Below are positions 1-11,194 of a stretch of 64,000 nt of DNA, one piece after another. The first letter of the stretch is position 1; each line of letters begins with the position of its first letter. The position numbers were made by a program, and so were the translations under genes. Origin of the DNA: Hymenoscyphus infarciens (taxonomy: Eukaryota > Ascomycota > Leotiomycetes > Helotiales > Helotiaceae); the NCBI GenBank assembly GCA_001414345.1, contig LLCB01000005.1, positions 248,001-312,000 of the forward strand, read 5' to 3'. The notes beneath the pieces were generated by a model. That model worked only from the letters and a program-made list of their open reading frames with translations, was not told the DNA's origin and did not search any database.

Positions 1-494
1 AGAAGTTTTCGTTTTCTTAGACCATTGAATCATGCCTATGTCCGACGGCGTCGGGTAGCAGAAAGGTTAGTCTATTAATGCAACTGACTTTGGTAAAGTA
101 CAATTACATCATTGACTAGCTCAAAAATACCTGTAATGAAGTTATGTGGCTCCTGTTTCTTTGAAGCTCAATGCGATTACAACACGCAGGTCATCTTTTT
201 CGGTAGGCGAAGTGGAATCAACACCACATGAAATCGGCGATAGCACTTTAGGTATGCACTTTTAATCTTTACCCCTCAATCCTCTCAGTCGCATGCGAGA
301 AATCTGAATTCACATCTGAATTTTGAATACCACTATCGCCGACAAAATTTATATAAATCTCAACCCTCTCTGTTTTTCGCTTTTTTTCAATCCCACCTCA
401 AATATCCCCCGGAATTAGTCCCACTATAAACCTCCTCTTCAGAATTTCTAGTACACCTCATATAAAGCTTCCCATCGAACCATAACAAAATAAC
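1..494. other. Gene-free left edge
   Basis: I see no supported coding region here. The last 130 bases are pyrimidine-rich on the + strand and lead into the ATG at 495, so they may be the promoter and 5' leader of the broken reductase gene that follows. Confidence 0.5.
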
Positions 495-1643
495 ATGTCC
501 AAAAACATCCTCCCCACCGGCGCCAATGGCTTCATAGGCTCTCACATCCTCTCCATCCTCCTGTCTTCCAACCACCACGTCCTGGCTATAGTTCGCTCCC
601 CCTCCAAAGCCTCAAAACTAACCCTCGATTTCTCCTCGCACCCACAATCTTTCAACCTCAACGCTCGGAATAGTCCCAGACATCACCACCCCCGGAGCCT
701 ACACCTCAGTGATCGCAACCGCTCAAGCTACTAAGCCCCTAGACATCGTGATCCACACCGCATCCCCATTTTTATATCGTGCGGTAGCGAATAACATGGA
801 GTTCCTGAATCCAGCGATAAAAGGGACTTTGGAAATGTTGAAAGCTGTCAAGGAGGGAGCTGGGAGTGTGAATACGAGTAGTTGCGCGGCGGTGGTTGAT
901 TTTGATGCGACTGCTGTGAAGGTTCCAAGGAAGGTGTATACAGAGGAAGACTGGAGTCCTAGGACTTGGGAGGAGGCATTGAGTGGGACTCCTAATGCTG
1001 CATACCAGGCGAGCAAGAAGTTTGCTGAGAAGGCCAATGTTTGAGATTACGGGATGAGAAGATCGATGCTGATGATCACCTGCCTGGGACTTTCTCGAAG
1101 CTGAAAAGCCGGGTTTTGATCTCGTGACTCTTGCGCTACCGATGGTTTATGGACCGTTGAGACATTCTGTAGAGAGTATAAAAGACCTCAATGAATCGAA
1201 TGGAAGAATCTATAATCTTTTTATCAATTCCACCGAACAAGCCCAGAACCACCAAATGGTCTCCATCTCTACGTCGACGTCAGGGTAAATTCCCCTTTCA
1301 TCCCCCCTTTCCTTCTTGCCAGATCCTAATAGTCCTTCAGAATATAGCACAAGCCCACCTCCTCGCTTCCATGACTCCCTCAGCTTCAAATTCTAGACTT
1401 CTCATATGTGGAGATTCAGTATCCAGCCAAGAAATTTCCGGCCTCCTACGCGAGAAGATTCCAGAAGTGCAAAGGAGAACGCCAAAGGGGACCCCGGGGA
1501 GTCCAGGATTGGATGCGAATGTGTTTACAGCTAGTAGTGAGAAAGCCGAGAATATTTTGGGGATCAATTATAGGAGTAAGGAAGAGACCTTTATGGATTT
1601 GGCAAGGCAGTTGTTGAGTATTGAAAGTGGCAAGACGGAATGA
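495..1643 (+). pseudogene. Broken NAD-dependent epimerase/dehydratase (dihydroflavonol/aldehyde reductase-like)
   Basis: The three reading frames together spell an extended short-chain dehydrogenase. It starts at ATG 495 with the nucleotide-binding motif TGANGFIGSH. It then carries the IVIHTASPF strand, and the catalytic Tyr/Lys motif YQASK near 1003-1017. The C-terminal part contains VDVRNIAQAH and a helix ending near 1643. The frame changes once between about 640 and 672 and again between about 1035 and 1085. Stop codons at 732-734 and 1042-1044 close the first two frames. One apparently normal intron lies near 1286-1340, starting after VDVR. Relatives reduce aldehydes or ketones with NADPH in the cytosol. 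Two frameshifts make a functional product unlikely unless they are sequencing errors. The family call is firm; the substrate is unknown. Confidence 0.75.
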
Positions 1644-1990
1644 GCTGATTCTGAAGTTGATGCTGAGGGGTTCTCGTGTGATGTTTTCTTGTTCATGGTC
1701 TTGTCTGGAGTCCTTCCAAATCGAATTTACTGGCCCATAAACCTTTGCGCGGCGTGCTGTTTGTCATCGTTATCAAGTCGACGTGTGGATCGGTTGGCGT
1801 TTACTTTCAAGGCCAGTTGGGTTTAAATCGAGCCGGAATAGCCTAGAGGTATGTTCTTTCAGGTCGAGGGAATCATGACAGATTGTATGCTTCGTCCTCT
1901 CTGCGTCTTCTGCTGGGCCACAAACAACATTCGAAACATCCCGAAAATGCCATGATGACATGGAGGGCCCTGAGTTCCAGTCAGAATTAA

Positions 1991-2504
1991 TCAATTGTTC
2001 CCTTCTGAGATTGTATGGAAAATGGGAAAAGATATGACGAACGCTAAAATAACAGCAATCCATCTTTGCGCAGAAAACAACTTGCTAAAATGAAGCTCCC
2101 CAACTATAGATTGAGAAGTGGTTCCAAAATGATAATAAAACGTTTCCACAATAACACTGCCAATCGAGATTGCCACTTCAATGATATCTAGAGAGAGAAT
2201 GGCACCGAGCGGAAGCCGATATATCCTGCTAAGCAAACAGTGTATTTCAAGGCCATTTAGGCACATGCCCCAAGCTGCCTAAAATCCAATTCAGTATCCA
2301 TTCTTGGCAAGGAAGCGAAGACCTTACCGCACAGTAGAGAAATACATTGTTCTCACTCTCTTTCAAACTGAAAATTATTGCGATAATAAGTGCCGAGAGA
2401 CTGGTTGTCGCTGCAAGTATACGGAGAAACAATACACCAAGATGATGTCTTGACCAACTCCCTTGGGGAGGCATCTGGGTGTCTGGGTAGTGTACCAACT
2501 TCAT
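1991..2504 (-). CDS. Small four-helix membrane protein
   Basis: Two exons, complement(1991..2278, 2328..2504), give a 154-residue protein. The 49-bp intron 2279..2327 has a GTAAGG donor and a TTTTAG acceptor, and the joined frame is exact (59 codons, then 95 codons plus stop). Four hydrophobic segments are visible: near residues 24-45, 54-75, 80-102 and 128-146. This layout resembles the MARVEL-like membrane proteins common in filamentous fungi, but I see no diagnostic motif. It would sit in a cellular membrane; its role is unknown. It is convergent with the broken reductase upstream. The splice model is well supported, the family assignment is not. Confidence 0.6.
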
Positions 2505-2893
2505 TAGATGTTTTTCCGAAACCTTAAATCTTGGTAGTGGCTTTGTAGAAGGATTTGAAGAACATTGAGAGACGTGTCAATGGGTAATTGTACACCGAGG
2601 AACAGTCCGTGATCACCTATATTTTGCGCCCCCCGCGCTACATAATAATTACCACGGGTAATGTTATTCTGCCGCTACTTCTTCTCGGATGTTGTGCTTA
2701 ATTAAAATGCAAATTTGTAACGAATCGACTTGAGGATTGCTTCAACATCCAGTCTCGCTGCTGCACGTTGGACACTTCTAACCCGAATTGCCGAACTGAT
2801 AAGGAGCTTTCGTTATCGTTGCGAAGTTGAAGTAGATGGAGGACGAAATATATCAATTCATAGACAGTTCAATTGGCCAAAGAAGGACGCTGA
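2505..2893. other. Intergenic region
   Basis: No supported gene. It probably includes the promoter of the minus-strand membrane gene that starts at 2504. Short frames on the + strand have no recognisable content. Confidence 0.4.
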
Positions 2894-3400
2894 ATGGACG
2901 AGAAAAAGGTTGTGCAGTTGAAAAAAGTTTCCACGAAGAATGAATTTCGTGCGAGTGACTTTCGTAACTGGATCCACGAGAACACAGTTTATTGTCCACT
3001 GGAATTAGAAAGGAGATTTGGTACGATGACGGGGCCAACTGGGTCGTTCAAGACCCCAAAAGCCCAAAAGCGTCCTGAAATCCGGTCGGGACCACCGAGC
3101 TATAAAAACAACAAGCGCTTGTCTGAAAACAATCGACGCCCGCTGGTCCAAACTCCAAACTGGTCGTCGTACCTTCCCTCGACCGAGAAGGAAGGTCCTT
3201 TTTCCTTTTTCCATATACACAGTTTTTTGTTGTCGAAAACGTATGGCGAGACGGCGGGAGGAAGAGGCTCAATCCACTTCAGCTCTTCAGGAGATACGAC
3301 TCGTACTTGTAATGCGACATTTTATCATGATCGGATTGTACAAGAGTACCACACCATGAATGGTGTTTTGTCGCGATGTCGTGAGAGGCAGAGCTCTTGA
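2894..3400 (+). other. Open frame of doubtful coding status
   Basis: An ATG-initiated frame of 168 codons. The composition is basic and low in hydrophobic residues, and no family is recognised. It ends at the edge of the AT-rich block at 3421. It may be a chance frame or a remnant of a gene truncated by repeat insertion. No intron structure or motif supports it. Confidence 0.2.
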
Positions 3401-3420
3401 AGCCTGAGGCCGAGAAATTC

Positions 3421-4249
3421 AACACTCTTCTAACCTGCGAGCTAGGTCTATATAAGGAATAGATAAATAGAGGAGTAATTACTTATAATAAAAATTAAAT
3501 ACATACGTAATATTTAAGCGACTATTTATATACGAAGAGCTTAAATAAATATATTACGAATAGTTTCTATTTATAGCTTAATATCTATCTTCTAGGTCTT
3601 AGTATATAGTATTTATATAAGTTGAAATTTACACTATTTATATATATATATATATAACTATACTATTAATTTATATATTTTTGATCAGTTCTAATAGATT
3701 ACTAATATCTCTACTTATATCTCTAAGAATTTCTATTTATCTCTTATTATTATTATTTAATATATTTCTTCTTAAAGATTAGATTTCTAGTTATATATAA
3801 CTCTTAAACTAGCTTCTAGATAGTTAGAATATAATAATACTAAGGTCTTATTTTAAGTCTTATTCAAAGAAGCCTCTGTCGCGTATAACGTCTAATAATA
3901 GATAGATCTACTATATATATATTATACTACGATTAAGTAAATAAAAAGAGTAGAGAAAAAGAGAGTACTTAGAGAGCGATTTTATAAGCTAAACTTAGTA
4001 TAAGTAACACTTTAGGAATAGCTTTATTTAATAATTAATTTCTTTACTTTTTTAGCTTAGAAACGCTTTAGCGTAGTCTAATTAAGACGATAAAAGTTAA
4101 TAAAGTAGATAATATTAGAAGATTTTTATATACGTTTTAGATTAGTAGGAAACTATACTAGAAGAGTAGAGAATAGAAAATGTTTAGAAATAAATAACTG
4201 CTATTAACTCTCTGAACGCTCCTTATTTATGAATTATTCGAAGGGTATA
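3421..4249. repeat. AT-rich, TpA-rich repeat block (RIP-like)
   Basis: The sequence drops abruptly to very high AT with abundant TA dinucleotides, including an alternating TA run near 3638-3656. CpA and TpG look scarce compared with flanking DNA, as expected of RIP, which turns CpA into TpA. There is no coding capacity. A short AT-rich hairpin (4250-4273) lies at the right edge. Confidence 0.65.
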
Positions 4250-4273
4250 ATATTCGTGAAGAATCACGAATAT
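4250..4273. repeat. Perfect 9-bp inverted repeat at the edge of the AT-rich block
   Basis: ATATTCGTG and CACGAATAT flank a 6-base spacer. The same TTCGTGAA / TTCACGAAT words recur near 44482 and 60209 inside or beside other AT-rich blocks, so this may be the terminus of a repeat family. Confidence 0.45.
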
Positions 4274-4404
4274 ACTTTTATTCGTTGTGCAGACCTACTG
4301 CGAGCCTGCGTCTCCCCGCTTCCCTGTCACTGATATTCCCTTCATTTCGAACTTAACTGCACAATACCGTTACAACGTTTGAAATATCGATCACGAGCAT
4401 CAGA

Positions 4405-5633
4405 ATGTCACGTCCATCTCCTCGGCTTGTGGACTTCGCAAGAGCCATAAAGAGCGCCCTCTCTTCAAGCCCCCAGCTGAAATCCTGACCATTATCGCCA
4501 ACAAGTCATTGACCACAGCAAGAGATGTTGATCTTACATCTCTGGCACTCGTGAACTCGGACTATCGACAAATAGCACGCCCAGTTCAATTCTGCTCCGT
4601 AAATCTTGGTGGTGGAGCTCGTTCAGAAAGCATGGTTGACCATCTTCACCGAGAAGCTGCTGAAATACCACCTTCGCAGAGTCGACGAAGGCATTCCACT
4701 TTCAATACTCTTCATCCTCTCTAGCTTGCCACACCTGGACAGGTTAAGACTGTTTCGAATCAGATTAAATCAACACCGCTTCAATACGCTGATTAAATGT
4801 CCCACAAAATACCTCGAACTATGCCAAGTGCCGATATCAGAATTAGAAGGCATACAAATCATGGAACCATCTACCATGTGACTTCTTGAAACAATGGTAC
4901 TCACCTCCTACGAACCTGAACGTATCGTGGCAAACCTTTTGGCATCGATCTTGCGATTGTCTTCTACCACTCTCGAAGTTTTACATCTTAACAAAAATGA
5001 TAGATCACACGAAGGCGAAGGCAATTTCTGTTCTGCTCAGGGCCGAATACCACCCCTCGAGACTTTGATACTTAGCTGCTGTGATCATAGTATAGGGGAA
5101 ATTCCCCATGACGACCAGTTTGAATTTTTGAAAAAGAACCGACAGCTGAAAACTCTCATACCCAACAAATCAAGAGCCACCTCGCCAGTTCACCGTCTCC
5201 TGCAACTTCTTAGAATCTTCCACCAACTCAGGCAGCTTTCCATAACTCTGATCACGCCCGATCCAGAACCTCTAGAGTCTTTCACAATCCCAGACACCTT
5301 GCTCAAGATCTATCGTGTCTCTCATCGCTGAACCACATTTACTTGTCTTGTTCCATTTTCATACTTAGTAAGGAAGCGTGGTTTAGTCCCAACGACGCTA
5401 TAATTGGTTATCTCCAACCGCTGCAATGGCTTAAATCAAGTGTCTTTAGGAGGGAAAAATATCAACATTTTCAAGATGATGTCTGTTGCCGAGGAACGGA
5501 CCGCCAAAGCCCCAGCCATTATTATTCGGCAGCTATGAAGTATACTAGAAGCTTCCCCAGATTGGAACATAGCTACCTTGCCGAGATATTATTCAAAGTT
5601 CATCGTGAAAACAACAGGGTTGAACTCGAGTAG
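4405..5633 (+). pseudogene. Broken F-box / leucine-rich-repeat-like gene
   Basis: Starting at ATG 4405, translation soon hits a stop. The neighbouring frame then reads PPAEILTIIANKSL followed by SLALVNSDYRQIARP, the shape of a fungal F-box. Further frame changes, near 4610 and at a stop by 4880, lead to LRR-like segments such as TLEVLHLNKND, PPLETLILSCC and LRQLSITLI. A last frame, 5343-5633, may be the C-terminal tail. Intact relatives are SCF ubiquitin-ligase adaptors that recruit substrates through LRRs. At least three frame interruptions without plausible introns argue for a dead gene. It borders an AT-rich repeat block on its left. Confidence 0.6.
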
Positions 5634-5639
5634 ACAGAG

Positions 5640-6511
5640 GACAAACACCGACGGTGGATAAGTAACAGCTTTGATATGAGGGGGGCACCAAGGAATATGA
5701 GAGGGGCACCTTGGAAGCTCAATTCTTGATGCGATATGTATATGCCAGTCGATACGATCCTTAATCGTCGCTGACAGTGTTTATTAGTCTGTTCACATTA
5801 TGTGTTTCTCTTTTTTGTTGGGTATTATGCAGATTATTCTTCTGATACGGGTCTTTGGTCTAAATTGCTTTCAGGAATGTTATTTCGAGAATTAGTTCAG
5901 GGAATTGCTATTGTTGCCTGTCGAAGATTAAGAGTTTTATTTCAACATTCTAGTCAAGTGTGCGAAGAGGGCAGCGAGTGGAATAGTGTTGTTGCAACTA
6001 TGATTATTACTCTCGTTTGAACCTTTGATTTCCGTGTTATTTCTCGCTTAGCAAACTTAACAAACACTTTAGTTCTCAAACCTTTTCTTAAACTTCTAGG
6101 GTTTGAAAGTCAGAAGTCCGCTGCTTTTATACGTGTGACTACCTACTTGATTGGGCATTACATGAGAACAGTTCCTGAAAGTAAAATGGCTAGCTGAATT
6201 AGCGGAGCGGATTCCAGAATGAGTGCAACCAATACTGAGATCGGTGCTTCTTCTACTCAGAACAGAATCTTCTGAAGAACAGGGTCTCCATGTACTTGGG
6301 TGTCAACACTTTCAATTTCTAGATAAGGCATGAGTTTTGATCTGCAAACAGAAAATGGATCTCAAAACAATCTATATAGGCGAGAACGAGAACGGGGAGG
6401 TAACCTAATTCCCGGGCTTTTAGTAGCTTAGGGAAACGAGACTTAGAAAGCTGGAAACTATCTAACCCCTGATGAGGAGTTCTTCACTACACAAGTTTGC
6501 CGTTACACAAT
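5640..6511. other. Intergenic region
   Basis: No convincing gene. It contains the 3' flank of the DUF3176 gene (stop at 6512) and short meaningless frames. Confidence 0.45.
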
Positions 6512-8785
6512 TCAACTGTCACTTTCTTCAAACCCAGCACCCCGCTCCGTTCTTCGAAATCTAACCAGCTTCTCCCTAGAAACAACAGACAATTGATTTT
6601 TCCCGAGAAAACCAGAACTTTCGCCATATTTATCCTCGGCATCACTCGTTTGTCCTGCACCCTTCGACTCCTGACCGACATTCCTCTCAAACCCATAAAA
6701 TAGAAGGGGCAGCAAAGAAGATTTCCAAAGTGGGAGTTGCTGTGGGTCATGATAACTGAAAATAACAGTAAATAAGAGTAAAACCAAAGTTGCCAAAAGC
6801 AGAACTACAGGAAAAAGTAGCCATTTCCAGTCGAACCTCGTGCACACAGCCGTCTCATACACAATCCCGAGTACAAAGCTCGGGGCATCTGCGGAGTCTG
6901 GTTCGGATGAAGAATTGCCGCCGGACTTAACACCAGCAGTTCGTACATGGTTTGTGAAAGAGGTCGACATGCTATCCATCGTTGAGGAAATACTCTCGAG
7001 CGAAACATTTCCATCGTTCCAGAGGGAAGAAAGCCACCAGTTGTTGTCGAAGATGATATTTTCTACCTTGCTCTTCACAGCGAATTGCGCCGAATATAAC
7101 GAAGTGGCAAATCCTGTCCCTTTGAAAGCGTCGATGAAGAATTTGTCGAGTGCTACTGCATAGATGTGGTGCATTTGATATAGACACTCTTGCGGTGTTT
7201 CTTGTGTTTCTCCGCTCTTATTGTATGAGATGAAATGCTGACCCTCCCTAGGAATTATCGTGAAGTTCGAGTGATCGTGAGGCTGACCGTCCAGATAGCA
7301 TGGCTCTTTGATGGCTGTGAAATTACCCTTGAAAGACTCCCATACTGGGCTATCTCGAGTTGCCGGAATTGTGGAAATAAGAGTTTCGGATAAGACTCCA
7401 GCATTTACTTCGGCCTTGTAGTTTCTTAAACACGGATAGTACAGACACTGAGCTGAAATGAGGTCTAACTGTTCCCCTGAAGCACCTAAGGAGTTAAATT
7501 CGGGCCTTCGTCGATGGGGACAGTTCCATTTCGGTCGAGTGTCGTTTCCTGTCCCATCTTGTATACATCCTGCGGTAGAGAAGGAAAGAATGTCGATGAA
7601 ACCGAGAGCACTGCTGTTATACGGTTCCTCCCAATCTTGCGGGTCTCCTGGTTGTGGAGTGAAGAGACCTGGCCCGGTTCGATAACCAATATCGATCCCC
7701 TTGCGCTCCCTATAGTAGTCGGTGATTGTCAAATTATATGGCAAAGGCAAGCTGAAGTTTGTTCCAGAATTCCCCTCTGCACTGTCACCACCCTCCAATA
7801 TTTGCATAGTAGTATCTTTGCAGCGAGTGCACAGCCCAAGAGAGGAATGTGTGATGCCTCCAAACGTATTGAATGTGCAATTTCCAGTGGGACAGTTCAC
7901 GGAGACTTTGGATGTATCCTTGCTCGGGTTGGAAATTCCATTTACCAAAGCTCCTTTTGTACCAGAGTCCAGCGCAAACTCTGAAACCCCAAAAACAATC
8001 GTGTCGGAACTGGAAATAGAATGAACGACTGGTAGTGATGCTGTCATATGCGCCATTGGCAAGTGGCATGAAACTGATTTGATCGCTTGTTGAGTGAATG
8101 GTCCGATACCTAAAGACAAAATAGTGACACCTGAACCGAGAAGAATTGGATGACTTTAAAACGGCTCATTAGCTTTGATCTTTATGACTTCAGAACATGG
8201 TACTTGCAACTTTCGTATAGAGAAACAGCCTTCACTGAACCCCACACCCCTCTTGTAGCTTGATCGAAAACATCGAGATCGCTGATGGGTCGGAGATCAG
8301 AGAACCACGTCCATTTCAGTTGACTTAGAGCTGTTAAAAGTTAGCTAGTGTTCTAATTTCAAGATGGGTTATGTCAAACCTTCGGATACCACCGTCAACA
8401 TGGAAGCTCGTAATATCGTGGTAAGGAGGGCAACAAGCGAATTCAAATTAATGCTCAGCTTCCATTCTGGCTCCGGTTTACCATTGAAAATGCCAAGAGT
8501 AATAGTAATCGCGACGAGTATGGAAAACGCACTCAGCAACCCTCCAATATCCGAAGAAAAGCCCAATAAGAGAGATCTTTTCGAGTTCCTTCTCGGCGAA
8601 TTTTGAAATGTTGTACTTGTTGCCGACATGGGTGATTTTTCTATCGATCCCCAATCAATTGTGCCCTTGCTGTTTTGGTGTGAATCAGAGTGTATGAGGT
8701 GAGCGACTTCTGCTGGAGAGTCGATTTGAAAGGTATCTTCTTGGAACTTGCTTCCTCGAGCGATTTGGCCTGTACTGTCCGCCAT
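6512..8785 (-). CDS. DUF3176 family membrane protein
   Basis: Three exons, complement(6512..8153, 8204..8330, 8380..8785), encode 724 residues. The introns are 50 and 49 bp and all phases close. The N-terminus (about 60 residues) is polar. Two membrane segments follow at about 75-97 and 112-130, then the family's conserved SQLKW, RGVWGS and IGPFTQQ words across the exon joins. A long extracytoplasmic domain follows, with many N-glycosylation sequons and paired cysteines (CPTGNCTF). One more membrane helix lies at about 622-645, then a short cytoplasmic tail. This is the standard layout of DUF3176 proteins in filamentous ascomycetes. Their biochemical role is not known; surface location is inferred from topology. 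The gene looks intact, unlike its neighbours. Confidence 0.88.
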
Positions 8786-9879
8786 CTCAACGATGCTAGC
8801 GAGGAGTAGGCCTTAAACCGGAAATCGAATTGAAAAAGCTCACTGTTTGTGATGATTTGGGGCAATGAAGCCGAGAAGACGTCCTTTCGTATGTGATAAA
8901 ATGGTTTCAACGATATCTCTTTCAGTGAATAAAAAGTCTAAGTTAATGTGGTGGCTTATACGTTGTTAAGACCTCCTGGTACCAACAGCGGACCCAAAGC
9001 ACAGACAGAGGCACTCCGCCACCCAACGAAGCCCGCAGTCTCACTTCCAATACTCTGGTATTTAATTGGCTGTCGGAATTAATGGTGTTGTTGGTCCCGA
9101 TGCGATTTTCCGCTGCGTGCAGAAAACAAGGTTCTTCAGGGCCGACCTTGAGGCTGTGTGTTGGTACAACTTCTCGCCAACCATGAATCATTGGGTCTCG
9201 AAACTGCAACTCCAACAATCAAGATTCCGTATTCTGCACATAACATGCCGATACCCACTTTGTATTGTTAGTGTACGTAGAAGCTGGTGGGGGACCTTGG
9301 GTGCATTCTTACCCTGGCTCGCCTGGTTACACCGTAAGCAAAAAGGTGTACACAGTAAATGTAAGTATCGTGGATGGTTGGCTTTCATATAAATGAGATT
9401 TGAATTGAAAATCAGAGATTGAAACAAGGCTGTATCCAAAACCGAGTTGCAAGTTCCAACTCTATGGTTGAAATTTATCGTTTCTGTTAGACTTGTTCTA
9501 GTTTATACCTTGAGGAAGTTATTAAGATCATCGCTTACGAGTATCTATGCGGTTCTAACGAGGAAGGAAATTTACTACACTACTCGTACCAGGACTTGAC
9601 ATGGGAAGTGCAAAACGGGTTGGAGTCTGTGTTGGAAGCGACATAGAGTAACGTAAGAAGTATCTTTGCAAATTCCCGCTTATTGTAGCTGAGTGTACCA
9701 AGAAATATATCAGGCTTCAACCCCCTTCTCCAAGGCGGGTAGGGCGTCCGTATTCAGGCTTAATCCCGGCAACTATCTAACCACCACGGAGTGGCCCTCG
9801 GAGAACTAGCTGAGCGTCAAAGGGAGTTCGGGGACGGGGGGAGGGGGGGGAGTTGCAACAAAACTTGAAACATAGGAAG
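8786..9879. other. Intergenic region
   Basis: No supported gene. It includes the presumed promoter of the DUF3176 gene, and a G-run of about 15 bases near 9834-9850 lies just downstream of the tRNA gene. Overlapping short frames on both strands around 8943-9439 have no recognisable content. Confidence 0.4.
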
Positions 9880-9888
9880 AAAAAAAAA
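9880..9888 (-). terminator. RNA polymerase III terminator of the tRNA gene
   Basis: A run of nine A residues on the + strand is T9 on the tRNA strand. It begins 4 bases after the discriminator base, the normal position for a Pol III stop. Confidence 0.75.
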
Positions 9889-9891
9889 TCA

Positions 9892-10000
9892 CTCCTTCGC
9901 GTGGGGTCGAACCACGAACCTCTCGATAACCAGTCACGTGGCCTCCGGATTTCCGGGAAGAGTAACAGTCGAACGCGCTAGCCAATTGCGCCACGAAGGA
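9892..10000 (-). tRNA. tRNA-Asn (GTT) with a 35-nt intron
   Basis: Read on the minus strand, the ends TCCTTCG and CGAAGGA form a perfect 7-bp acceptor stem, with G as discriminator base, as in eukaryotic tRNA-Asn. The D arm pairs GCGC with GCGC around AATTGGCTA. The anticodon stem pairs TTCGA with TCGAG. The T arm is CGTGG/CCACG around TTCGACC, which also supplies the B box. The anticodon loop reads C-T-GTT-A and is interrupted after position 37 by about 35 bases, the canonical tRNA intron site. The mature tRNA is about 74 nt. A Pol III stop follows. Confidence 0.9.
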
Positions 10001-10374
10001 TGTTGTTGTTAACAGATCATAAACTATTCCCTTTCTACTGCCCGGAGTTTAAAAACATGTAGCAGGCTCCGCTTTGTGGGGTGGTGATGGAATTACCCCG
10101 CTTCTCGCCCCGAACCCGTCACTAGACTAGTCATGAACAAGTCAAGGAAAGTATTCTTCCTACAATAATTACGATACAGACTACTCGTACCTAGTAGCAC
10201 TATGAGCTGAAGCCCGCGAGGTACCCGAAGATTGAGACAATCCGATCACTAACAAGGCGACCTTGAGACATAAAAGACATCTCTTTCACGCGGAATCAAC
10301 AGTAGATGGAGCAAAATCCCCCGGGTATACGTGGTTCTGAATTCTATCAACTAACTATAAGCAATCGAGGCTTT

Positions 10375-11142
10375 TGATGATGAGGATATCTCTGATCTTG
10401 GACCTCTCCTAGGAGCATTCTCAGATCAAACTGATTCTACGAGCAAAACCCCACGTTGTTGCGCTCCTGAGGTCGCTCCTCGAAACTCTTCATCCGATAT
10501 TTGGTCACTAAGTTGCGTATTTCTTGAGATGTGGATAATGATCGAAGTCATGGCCGAAACACTCCATGTCACTCTCTGAAATTCGATGCCATATCTTCAT
10601 GGTGCAACCTACTTTGGCCAACGCAATCAGAATCTTCGGGTTCCTTACAATGGATCAAAAATATGTTGAGAATCGAGCCATCAGAGCGCTGGACTGCACA
10701 GAAACTCGTCGAGACGGCCCAGGAGCATAGCGAATCTGAATCAGTAAATTTTGTGGGCCACTGCTGTGACATTACTGCTGGTTTGCCAGCAACGATGCAA
10801 AACTCTGCCGATGAAGTAGCGGACCACGAGCAACGAGAGGAGACTTCGATACCAATTCAGCAAGAAAGCGCTTCTATCACGACCTCGCTTAACCTGGACG
10901 GTTTGCATCTAGATACAGCAAGAGGAACCAACACGGTTTCGTCCATGAAAAATACAATTGCTTCCTCGAGCGAGGTAAGATCAACCACCAGAAGTAAGAG
11001 GTTGTTTGTAGACGATACTCTCAAAGAAATGCCCCCGAAACGGAAGCATGTGCAGTCAACTCGGGAAACTCAAGAAAATCAACGAAAATATTCAAACTCC
11101 GAGCTCATCGCTCTCCCAAACTCGTTTCTACTGGCAGCATAA
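10375..11142 (+). pseudogene. Orphan protein-kinase C-lobe, frameshifted
   Basis: From about 10375 one frame reads ISDLG (a degenerate DFG), CCAPEV (the APE motif that ends the activation segment) and SSSDIWSLSCVFLEM (helix F). It then stops. The adjacent frame, 10531-11142, continues with WIKNMLRIEPSERWTAQKLVE, the end of a Ser/Thr kinase domain, plus a polar tail of about 140 residues. The glycine loop, the catalytic lysine and the HRD loop are not visible upstream. It is therefore a truncated, frameshifted kinase relic. The 203-codon second frame could still be expressed but would lack catalysis. Confidence 0.6.
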
Positions 11143-11194
11143 TTCCAAAGGGCCCTAAACAAAACCTATGTTGTTTTCGAATGGTCTTACCCCA

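Noticed and set aside
9806..9994. Minus-strand 62-codon frame beginning MAQLASAFDCYS
   Set aside because: It is the translation of the tRNA-Asn gene and its intron (the typical tRNA shadow peptide), not a protein gene.
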